Assembly: GCA_000435535.1 (NCBI GenBank) | Contig: FR884514.1 | Coordinates: 1-6,219 of the forward strand | Length of the DNA: 6,219 nucleotides | Source of the DNA: Clostridium sp. CAG:575 | GTDB taxonomy: Bacteria > Bacillota > Clostridia > TANB77 > CAG-508 | Direction of reading: 5' to 3' | Shown here: one piece after another, positions 1 to 6,219 of the stretch | Layout: each line of letters starts with the position of its first letter | How positions within the stretch are numbered: position 1 is the first letter of the stretch | Made by a program: the position numbers and the translations under genes | The notes under the pieces: generated by a model | The model's input: only the letters and a program-made list of their open reading frames with translations | Database searches by the model: none | What the model was told of the DNA's origin: nothing

Positions 1-7
1 AAAAGAA

Positions 8-83
8 TGGTGGTCGTTATAGGGCTCGAACCTATGACCCCCTGCTTGTAAGGCAGATGCTCTCCCAGCTGAGCTAAACGACC
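8..83 (-). tRNA. tRNA-Val, anticodon UAC
   Basis: The reverse complement folds into a complete 76-nt cloverleaf. The 7-bp acceptor stem pairs GGTCGTT with AACGACC, followed by discriminator A and an encoded CCA (bases 10 to 8). The D arm is GCTC/GAGC. The anticodon arm has loop CTTACAA, giving anticodon TAC (UAC), which reads valine GUN codons, mainly GUA/GUG. The T arm is ATAGG-TTCGAGC-CCTAT. The gene decodes valine during translation. It has its own promoter (separate entry) about 20 bases upstream. After CCA the transcript runs into TTCTTTT at the window edge, perhaps the start of a terminator or of a spacer to another tRNA outside the window. Confidence 0.97.
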
Positions 84-103
84 ATGTCCTTTCGACATTG
101 ACT

Positions 104-132
104 AGTATACAAGATTTTAGTATAAATGTCAA
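104..132 (-). promoter_or_regulatory. Sigma-A type promoter of the tRNA-Val gene
   Basis: On the minus strand a perfect -35 TTGACA (132 to 127) and a TATACT -10 box (109 to 104, five of six consensus bases) are separated by exactly 17 bases. Transcription would start near 97, leaving a leader of about 14 nt before the mature tRNA 5' end at 83. This is the strongest promoter match in the window, as expected for a stable RNA gene, and implies the tRNA is not dependent on read-through from dprA. Confidence 0.88.
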
Positions 133-388
133 TACCATTTTAAAAAAATTTCGTAATTTTTTTTACTTTTTTTATTTTATTTTTATAAAATATCTTCAAT
201 TCCTTGTCTCTCTAAGATTTCAAAAACACCAAACAATAAATTAATTTTAAAATAATACTTTTTATTTTTTACTTTTTTAAAATTATATTTTTTAAATCTC
301 GATATAAAAAGTAGCAAAACTTTGCAATAAATATTTTATAAAATTTTTTGGTCAATAATCTACGTTTGTTTCATTTTCTATATTCTTA
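133..388. other. AT-rich spacer between dprA and the tRNA promoter
   Basis: This stretch is almost entirely A and T with long T and A runs, and no gene with a convincing start and ribosome binding site is visible on either strand. It holds a weak hairpin after dprA (separate entry). It also holds an open minus-strand frame without a stop from 335 to 183 (50 codons). Its last residues, GVFEILERQGIEDIL, look more protein-like than the rest. The only usable start is TTG at 317-315 and no Shine-Dalgarno precedes it, so it is not called as a gene. It could be a decayed gene end or chance. Confidence 0.6.
303..325 (-). terminator. Weak candidate terminator downstream of dprA
   Basis: On the minus strand the near-palindrome GCAAAGTTTTGC (325 to 314) can form a short 4-5 bp hairpin and is followed by TACTTTTTATA. 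It lies about 65 bases past the dprA stop. The stem is short and only half GC, so this would be a poor intrinsic terminator. It is listed because nothing better separates dprA from the tRNA. Confidence 0.25.
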
Positions 389-1294
389 TTATTCATTTGT
401 AAATTCTATTACTTCATTATAATTAGTTATGATTCTTGCTCCTTGTTTTATTAAATCATTCGTGCCAACAGAATTAATAGAATTAATATTTCCTGGAACT
501 ACAAAAACATCTCTTCCTTGTTCCAAAGCAAAATCAACAGTAATTAATGTCCCACTTTTTTCTTTTGCTTCAACAACAATAATGCCTCTACTCAATCCAC
601 TAACAATTCTATTTCTTGCTGGAAAATTCATCTTTTCTGGTTTTGTACCACATGGATATTCAGAAATTATGCATCCACCGTTTTTTATTATCTCGTTTGC
701 TAATTGTATATTTTCTTTTGGATAAATTATATCTAATCCATTACCTAGAACAGCTATCGTTTTTCCTAATTTTTCCTTATCTTCTTGTGCTTTTGCACAT
801 AAAGAGCCAATATGTGCATAGCTATCTATTCCTTTAGCTAATCCACTCACAATATTAATTCCATTCATCGACAAATTATAAGCAAAATATTTAGCGGCCT
901 TTTTTCCATATTCTGTACAATCTCTGCATCCAATAATTCCAATATTTCTTTCATTTAAAATATCTTTATTTCCCCTTATATACAAACTGATTGGTAAATC
1001 ATAAATTTCTCTTAAACTTTGGGGATAATGAATTTCATCTATATTAATAATATCTATATTATTTTTTTGCATATATCTAATATGGTAATCTATCATTTTC
1101 TCATTTTTAGACATTATTATTTTTTCTGCTGTTTCCTCTCCTATTCCATCTACTTTTAATAATTCTTCCTTGGTTAGTTTATAGATTCTCTCTGGTGTTT
1201 TATATATCTGTAATATTTTCCTTTTTCTTACGCATCCAATCCCACTTATTAGGCTTAACCATATCCAATATTTTTTATTTTTTAAATTTTCCAA
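389..1294 (-). CDS. dprA: DNA-processing protein DprA (Smf family)
   Basis: DprA binds incoming single-stranded DNA in the cytoplasm, protects it and loads RecA for transformation; many non-transformable bacteria also keep the gene. The 301-residue product has an N-terminal helix-hairpin-helix region (about 1-65, with VDGIGEETAEKI at 48-59). A Rossmann-like DprA core follows, with YPQSL at 90-94, IGCRDCTEYG at 121-130, VSGLAKGID at 149-157, NFPARNRIVSGLS at 223-235, SGTLIT at 247-252 and VPGN at 266-269. The usual GSR is GCR here. About eight extra residues (near 167-176) separate AHIGSL from GKTIAVLG. The C-terminal winged-helix domain of longer homologues (about 360 aa) is absent. The start is TTG, chosen because GGAGG lies 11 bases upstream and no ATG is near. 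The neighbour upstream is folD, ended by a terminator, so dprA likely has its own promoter. Family assignment is secure; active competence cannot be inferred. Confidence 0.95.
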   Translation of the reverse strand: MENLKNKKYWIWLSLISGIGCVRKRKILQIYKTPERIYKLTKEELLKVDGIGEETAEKIIMSKNEKMIDYHIRYMQKNNIDIINIDEIHYPQSLREIYDLPISLYIRGNKDILNERNIGIIGCRDCTEYGKKAAKYFAYNLSMNGINIVSGLAKGIDSYAHIGSLCAKAQEDKEKLGKTIAVLGNGLDIIYPKENIQLANEIIKNGGCIISEYPCGTKPEKMNFPARNRIVSGLSRGIIVVEAKEKSGTLITVDFALEQGRDVFVVPGNINSINSVGTNDLIKQGARIITNYNEVIEFTNE

Positions 1295-1305
1295 AACTAT
1301 ATTTT

Positions 1306-1340
1306 CCTCCTTTTAACATTTAAAACTCTTTGAAATTATA
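1306..1340 (-). promoter_or_regulatory. Shine-Dalgarno and candidate -10 box ahead of dprA
   Basis: A perfect GGAGG (1310 to 1306) precedes the TTG codon at 1294-1292 by 11 bases, slightly long but the only plausible pairing, and it decides the start. Further upstream TATAAT occurs at 1340 to 1335, but 17 bases beyond it there is only AAATTC, a poor -35. The folD terminator lies about 80 bases upstream of this box, so some promoter must exist in this gap; this -10 is the best candidate seen. Confidence 0.4.
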
Positions 1341-1410
1341 CTTCTCTTTTTATATTTGAATTTTTCTCAAATTTCTATGTGATACACCTTGCTATATAAA
1401 ATTATTACCT

Positions 1411-1442
1411 ACAATAAAAGAGACACAAATATTTTGTGTCCC
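1411..1442 (-). terminator. Rho-independent terminator of folD
   Basis: On the minus strand GACACAAA (1440 to 1433), loop ATA and TTTGTGTC (1429 to 1422) form a perfect 8-bp stem. The stem can be lengthened to 10 by one G-U and one G-C pair at its base. The T-rich tail CTTTTATTGT follows directly. It sits about 55 bases after the folD stop in the right orientation to end the folD transcript and to insulate dprA. Confidence 0.75.
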
Positions 1443-1496
1443 ACTTTTTATATCTTTAATTTTATTTAACGAATTTCTAACTGTATTCTTCTACGC

Positions 1497-2354
1497 TTAA
1501 TCAATTAGACCGTTTTGTCTTCTAGTTGCTTTTATTACATTGTTCATTAACATAGCTATTGTCATTGGTCCTACGCCCCCTGGGACCGGTGTAATATAGC
1601 TTACTTTTTCCTTTACATTTTCAAAATCAACATCACCTGTGATTTTACCATTATCTAATCTATTTATTCCTACATCAATTACAACTGCATTTTCTTTTAC
1701 CATATCAGCAGTTACAAAATGTGCCTTTCCTATTGCTGATATTAATATGTCAGCTTCTTTGGCTTTTTGAGCTAAATTTTGTGTTTTAGAATGACATGTA
1801 GTTACTGTAGCATTCTTATTTAAGCAACAATGTATTAATGGCTTACCTACAATATTGCTTCTTCCCAATATTACCACATTTTTACCACTTAAGTCAATAT
1901 TATATTCTTCAAACATTTTAATAATTCCATATGGAGTGCATGATACAAATGTATCTTGATCTAGAACTAATTTTCCAACATTTACAGGATTAAAACCATC
2001 AACATCTTTCTCTGGTGCTATTGTTCTAAATGCTTCATTTATATCTAAATTTGATGGGATTGGACTCTGTAATAATATTCCATTTATATTTTTTTCATCG
2101 TTTAATTTTTTTATTAACTCTATCAATTCTTTTTGAGTTGTTTCTTTATCTAATAAATACTCATCATATTCTATTCCAACGTCTTCACATGCTTTGCTTT
2201 TATTTCTAACATATACCTTTGATGCAGGATCATCTCCAACCATTATTACCGCTAATTTAGATTTTATATTCTTTTGTTTTAATTCTTCACATTCTATTCT
2301 CAAATTATTTCTTATTTTTTTTGCTAATTCTTTTCCATCTATAATTACAGCCAT
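1497..2354 (-). CDS. folD: Bifunctional methylenetetrahydrofolate dehydrogenase / methenyltetrahydrofolate cyclohydrolase
   Basis: FolD interconverts 5,10-methylene-, 5,10-methenyl- and 10-formyl-tetrahydrofolate using NADP(H). It supplies one-carbon units for purines, thymidylate and formyl-Met-tRNA in the cytosol. The 285-residue length is typical. The N-terminal catalytic domain carries SKVYVRNKSK, with the conserved Tyr48 and catalytic Lys52. LLQSPIP follows with Gln96, then PEKDVDGFNP with Asp119. These match the Tyr50/Lys54/Gln98/Asp121 set of the E. coli enzyme with a two-residue offset. The cofactor domain has the GRSNIVGKP loop at 164-172 and the C-terminal signature PVPGGVGPMT at 256-265. 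The ATG start has AAGGAGA about 6 bases upstream. Only 20 bases separate it from the stop of the 80-aa gene upstream, so the two are probably cotranscribed and end at the hairpin near 1411-1442. Nothing essential appears to be missing. Confidence 0.97.
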   Translation of the reverse strand: MAVIIDGKELAKKIRNNLRIECEELKQKNIKSKLAVIMVGDDPASKVYVRNKSKACEDVGIEYDEYLLDKETTQKELIELIKKLNDEKNINGILLQSPIPSNLDINEAFRTIAPEKDVDGFNPVNVGKLVLDQDTFVSCTPYGIIKMFEEYNIDLSGKNVVILGRSNIVGKPLIHCCLNKNATVTTCHSKTQNLAQKAKEADILISAIGKAHFVTADMVKENAVVIDVGINRLDNGKITGDVDFENVKEKVSYITPVPGGVGPMTIAMLMNNVIKATRRQNGLID

Positions 2355-2374
2355 CTTAATTCTCCTTTTACTTG

Positions 2375-2617
2375 TTAATTACTTATTATTTTATATTCAA
2401 TATCTTCCATATCTGGAAACATTTCTTTAACTCTTTTTAATGTAAGCATTGACATTTTGGGTTGTGGATTTTTTTTATGATCTGATAGTAATTTTTGTGT
2501 ATAACAATTAGGTGCTGTTTTAAATAATAAATATCTGTTTCGTACATATGTGTAGTAAATTTGATATCCATTATTCAAATCTTCCCACATCATTTCAAAT
2601 GTATATTTTTCTTCCAT
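2375..2617 (-). CDS. Uncharacterised 80-residue protein upstream of folD
   Basis: I do not recognise this protein. It is 80 residues, rich in aromatic residues (notably Tyr) and in Met, charged, and without a signal peptide or membrane segment, so probably cytosolic. The N-terminal half reads TFEMMWEDLNNGYQI, then YYTYVRNRYLLFKTA, a helix followed by what looks like a beta-hairpin. A single Cys (38) lies in NCYTQKLL. A Pro/Lys-rich stretch (48-55) precedes a predicted C-terminal helix, TLKRVKEMF. The general look (DLxxGxxIxFxY) recalls other short Firmicute proteins of unknown function, from memory only. The start is placed at the ATG at 2617-2615 because AGGAG lies 5 bases upstream. TTG and ATG codons further upstream fall in the inverted repeat and would swallow that site. 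It precedes folD by 20 bases, suggesting an operon. Clear ribosome binding site and tight spacing make it a likely real gene. Confidence 0.75.
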   Translation of the reverse strand: MEEKYTFEMMWEDLNNGYQIYYTYVRNRYLLFKTAPNCYTQKLLSDHKKNPQPKMSMLTLKRVKEMFPDMEDIEYKIISN

Positions 2618-2631
2618 TATTTCTCCTCTCA

Positions 2632-2752
2632 TCAACCATTGGGGACGTTGTTGAATTGGTTGAATTATTTATTTAATATTCAAAATTATATTTAATAGTT
2701 TTTTTATTAATTTCTCTTTTTCAACCAATTCAACAACGTCCCCAATGGTTGA
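2632..2752. repeat. 121-bp palindromic element with perfect 33-bp inverted-repeat arms
   Basis: The left arm (2632-2664) and right arm (2720-2752) are exact reverse complements over 33 bases, around a 55-bp AT-rich centre. The outer ends read TCAACCATTGGGGACG and its complement. Each arm holds a smaller inverted repeat (TCAACCA ... TGGTTGA) and two copies of TTGAATT spaced 9 bases apart, so an arm can also fold on its own. The arms are clearly richer in G and C than the surroundings. The element fills almost the whole gap between the ligA stop (7 bases away) and the ribosome binding site of the 80-aa gene (4 bases away). No flanking target-site duplication is evident. It encodes nothing. It resembles a non-autonomous mobile palindrome (MITE or REP-like); the family is inferred, not identified. 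A transcript crossing it would form a long RNA hairpin. Confidence 0.85.
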
Positions 2753-2758
2753 AAAAAT

Positions 2759-4780
<2,022 letters not shown>

Positions 4781-4791
4781 TTATTTTTTCT

Positions 4792-4797
4792 ATTATA
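4792..4797 (-). promoter_or_regulatory. Candidate -10 box of the ligA promoter
   Basis: A perfect TATAAT on the minus strand lies about 20 bases before the ligA Shine-Dalgarno and just past the sortase terminator, so it is well placed to start the ligA mRNA. The sequence 17 bases upstream is TTTATT, a poor -35 that overlaps the terminator stem, so the call rests on the -10 box and on position. Confidence 0.4.
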
Positions 4798-4803
4798 TAC
4801 AAT

Positions 4804-4844
4804 TTAAAATAAAAAATAAAGGAATTTTTATAAATTCCTTTATT
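4804..4844 (-). terminator. Terminator between the sortase gene and ligA
   Basis: AATAAAGGAATTT (4815-4827) and AAATTCCTTTATT (4832-4844) form a perfect 13-bp stem with a 4-base loop. On the minus strand the stem runs straight into TTTTATTTTAAATT, a good U-tract, about 78 bases after the sortase stop. The stem is AT-rich, with only two GC pairs, which lowers confidence. The plus strand also has AATTTTTC after the stem, so it could work in both directions, although no plus-strand gene needs it. Confidence 0.65.
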
Positions 4845-4921
4845 AATTTTTCTATTCATATTAACGTTCATATTTTATACTATTTAAATATATTTATCTA
4901 AATTTTTATTATAATTTATAC

Positions 4922-5620
4922 TTAGTCTATTTGTCTTGCAAATATAATCGTTCTTTGGTCATTGCTTGCATCTGTACATGTTGATAAAGTTAATTCAGCT
5001 TTTCCATTTGTATCTCTAGCATAGAAAGATGTATCATTTTCAGATGCTTCAAATTTATTATACACACTGTATGTAACACTTACACCTCTATAGTCTTTTA
5101 CATAAATTTTATCCCCATTAGATAATTTTTTCAAATTTGAGAAAAATAATCCATTTCTATAATTATGTCCAATTATAACTACATTTCCTGGTTGATTTAA
5201 ATTTTCACCATTTGGCCATAATAAAGATACAGCTTTAGAAATTGCTGATGTTGATACTTCCTCTAAAATTGGGTATTCAAAATTTATTGTTGGAATTTTC
5301 ATAGTTCCTAATACTGTAAATCCATTCCACTTTGACTTTGTTCCTCCTGATGTTGACGAATTTGTTTGACTTGTTGGTGTTTGGTCAAATATATCTGTTG
5401 ATATATTTTCTATTGATGAATTAGTATCTTCATTTTTATTTTCTGTATTATTTCCTGTTGTTATCTCTCCTTCATAATCATTTACAAATTCTGAGGCTTG
5501 TTTTGTAACAAAATATTTTTGTACATAATCAAATCCTAATAATCCTAATAATATAACTATTGCTACAATTATAACTATTAAAACAATTGTTAATACTTTA
5601 CTATATTTACTTTCAAACAT
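4922..5620 (-). CDS. Membrane-anchored sortase family transpeptidase
   Basis: Sortases cut a C-terminal sorting signal of exported proteins and join them to the cell wall or to pilin subunits outside the membrane. The 232-residue product has a short positive N-terminus and one membrane segment (about 9-30). A Ser/Thr/Asn-rich low-complexity linker (about 50-95) follows, then the sortase barrel (about 98-232). The catalytic triad is visible: His152 in IIGHNYRNG, Cys215 in TLSTCTD and Arg223 in DQRTIIFAR. GLFFSNLKKLSNGDKIYV is also typical. The TLSTC motif occurs in more than one sortase class. The PGNVVIIGH part looks A/D-like while the end looks B-like, so I leave the class open. The ATG start has GGAGGT 7 bases upstream. 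The gene has its own promoter and terminator and no LPXTG-type substrate or pilin gene beside it in this window, which suggests either a general-purpose sortase or a partner elsewhere. Confidence 0.93.
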   Translation of the reverse strand: MFESKYSKVLTIVLIVIIVAIVILLGLLGFDYVQKYFVTKQASEFVNDYEGEITTGNNTENKNEDTNSSIENISTDIFDQTPTSQTNSSTSGGTKSKWNGFTVLGTMKIPTINFEYPILEEVSTSAISKAVSLLWPNGENLNQPGNVVIIGHNYRNGLFFSNLKKLSNGDKIYVKDYRGVSVTYSVYNKFEASENDTSFYARDTNGKAELTLSTCTDASNDQRTIIFARQID

Positions 5621-5654
5621 ACTTTTTACCTCCGTACATAATAACTCTATTTAT

Positions 5655-5683
5655 ATTATAACATACGAATTAATTTTTTACAA
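5655..5683 (-). promoter_or_regulatory. Sigma-A type promoter of the sortase gene
   Basis: On the minus strand TTGTAA (5683 to 5678, four of six -35 bases) and a perfect TATAAT (5660 to 5655) are 17 bases apart. The bases TGT directly before the -10 make an extended -10 (TGnTATAAT). Transcription would start near 5648, some 15 bases before the GGAGGT site. The short leader leaves no room for a riboswitch. Confidence 0.72.
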
Positions 5684-5792
5684 TTTTTTAAAACATTTTT
5701 TGAATCATTTTTCAAAGCAATTTTAAAAACACAAAAGTCAAGAATTTCTCAATATTAAAAAATCAGAAAATCATCTTAATTTTACATTTTAT
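5684..5792. other. AT-rich spacer between the HIT gene and the sortase promoter
   Basis: No gene is visible. Imperfect AT-only pairing is possible between TTTTTAAAA (5685-5693) and TTTTAAAAA (5721-5729), with an inner TTTGAA/TTCAAA pair at 5699-5716. It lacks a U-tract on the minus strand, so I do not call it a terminator for the HIT gene. No convincing terminator for that gene is seen, and its transcript may read into the sortase gene. Confidence 0.5.
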
Positions 5793-6137
5793 CTATACTA
5801 TTTTATCTCCAAATTTTGCACCAGCTAATATATGAAAATGCAAATGCATAACTTCTTGTCCTGCATCTTTACCGCAATTAACAATTACTCTATAACCAGA
5901 TTCTTTAAATCCTTTTTCTTCAGCAATTTGATTGATTACACCATATATTCTACCAACAATTGCTTCATCTTCTTTTTGCATATGAGCTAATGATGTGATA
6001 TGTTTTTTAGGTATTACTAATATATGAATTGGTGCTGCTGGATTTATATCGTTAAAAGCTAATATTTCGTCATCCTCATATACTTTTGTTGATGGAATTT
6101 CTCCTTTTATAATTTTACAAAATAAACAATCTTCCAT
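5793..6137 (-). CDS. HIT-family (Hint branch) nucleotide-binding protein
   Basis: HIT proteins bind purine nucleotides and hydrolyse nucleoside phosphoramidates or nucleotidyl adducts through a histidine triad; the cellular substrate of bacterial Hint-type members is not settled. The 114-residue product has the triad HLHFHIL with His98, His100 and His102 near the C-terminus. It also has the N-terminal EDCLFCKIIKGEIPS, whose Cys4 and Cys7, with His46 and His98, fit the zinc site seen in some relatives. FNDINPAAPIHILVIPKKH (29-46) is the typical first strand region. Length is normal for the family. The start is placed at the ATG at 6137 because AAGGAAG lies about 6 bases upstream; a GTG seven codons earlier would place that site inside the gene. 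TAGAAT at 6167-6162 could be a -10 box, but no good -35 is seen. The protein is cytosolic and unrelated in function to its neighbours. Confidence 0.95.
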   Translation of the reverse strand: MEDCLFCKIIKGEIPSTKVYEDDEILAFNDINPAAPIHILVIPKKHITSLAHMQKEDEAIVGRIYGVINQIAEEKGFKESGYRVIVNCGKDAGQEVMHLHFHILAGAKFGDKIV

Positions 6138-6180
6138 ATTTATCTTCCTTTCGTTCACTTAATTCTAAAACAGAAATGAG

Positions 6181-6219
6181 AGAAAAAGGTGGAAAGAGGG
6201 GAAAAGAGGGACGTTCCTT
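6181..6219. repeat. Probable edge of a dispersed repeat cut by the window end
   Basis: The last bases are strongly purine-biased on this strand (AAAGGTGGAAAGAGGGG, then AAAAGAGGGACGTTCCTT) and much richer in G than anything else between genes here. The end reads GGGACGTTCCTT, a near-palindrome. The octamer GGGACGTT (6208-6215) is also the core of each arm of the element at 2632-2752. From memory, AAGGAACGTCCC-type ends occur at small repeats and IS200-like transposons in Clostridia; I cannot confirm this here. Only one side is present, so boundaries and type are unknown. It lies upstream of the HIT gene and may influence its promoter. Confidence 0.4.

Noticed and set aside
8..83. tRNA-Val as an attachment site for an integrated element
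   Set aside because: No repeat of the tRNA 3' end occurs elsewhere in the window and no integrase is present.
350..393. Frameshift in dprA hiding a lost winged-helix domain
   Set aside because: In the shifted frame only about 14 codons overlap and follow the stop before another stop; no winged-helix-like sequence is seen.
429..837. Plus-strand open frames opposite dprA
   Set aside because: They run antisense through a clear dprA gene, have no ribosome binding site and give hydrophobic low-complexity products typical of antisense shadows in AT-rich DNA.
2194..2430. Plus-strand frame overlapping the start of folD and the end of the 80-aa gene
   Set aside because: It is antisense to two well-supported genes and lacks a Shine-Dalgarno.
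2618..2635. Earlier TTG/ATG starts for the 80-aa protein
   Set aside because: They lie inside the inverted-repeat arm or before the AGGAG site; the ATG at 2617 has correct spacing to that site.
2632..2752. CRISPR array or riboswitch at the repeat
   Set aside because: There are only two copies, in inverted orientation, with no spacer pattern, and no known riboswitch motif is seen.
5685..5729. Terminator for the HIT gene
   Set aside because: The pairing is AT-only and imperfect and has no U-tract on the minus strand.
6138..6158. GTG start seven codons upstream for the HIT protein
   Set aside because: It would place the AAGGAAG site inside the gene, and the family normally begins just before the CxFC motif.

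Overview
The window is an AT-rich chromosomal segment with housekeeping content. Base composition, strong GGAGG-type ribosome binding sites, a TTG start, compact sigma-A promoters and a sortase point to a low-GC Firmicute, most likely in Clostridia. I cannot name a genus. Every gene I can support lies on the minus strand, so transcription runs from high to low coordinates.

Layout in transcription order: the window opens with about 40 bases of purine-rich sequence ending in GGGACGTTCCTT, probably the cut edge of a dispersed repeat. A HIT-family nucleotide-binding protein (6137-5793) follows. Next is a membrane-anchored sortase with a good promoter of its own (5620-4922), closed by a hairpin terminator. 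NAD-dependent DNA ligase ligA (4759-2759) comes next, then a 121-bp element with perfect 33-bp inverted-repeat arms (2752-2632). An unrecognised 80-residue protein (2617-2375) sits 20 bases ahead of folD (2354-1497), which ends in a terminator. Then comes dprA (1294-389), a roughly 300-bp very AT-rich spacer, and a tRNA-Val(UAC) gene with a near-consensus promoter (83-8).

The genes do not form one pathway. LigA seals nicks in replication and repair. DprA loads RecA on incoming single-stranded DNA. FolD supplies one-carbon folates for purine, thymidylate and formyl-Met synthesis. The sortase acts at the cell surface, and the HIT protein acts on nucleotides in the cytosol. Terminators and promoters suggest separate units for the sortase, ligA, the 80-aa gene with folD, dprA and the tRNA. 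The 80-aa gene could also be reached by read-through from ligA across the inverted repeat.

I find no CRISPR array, phage, toxin-antitoxin or defence system. The most interesting objects are the long inverted repeat between ligA and the 80-aa gene, its possible relation to the sequence at the right edge (shared core GGGACGTT), and the uncharacterised 80-aa protein.
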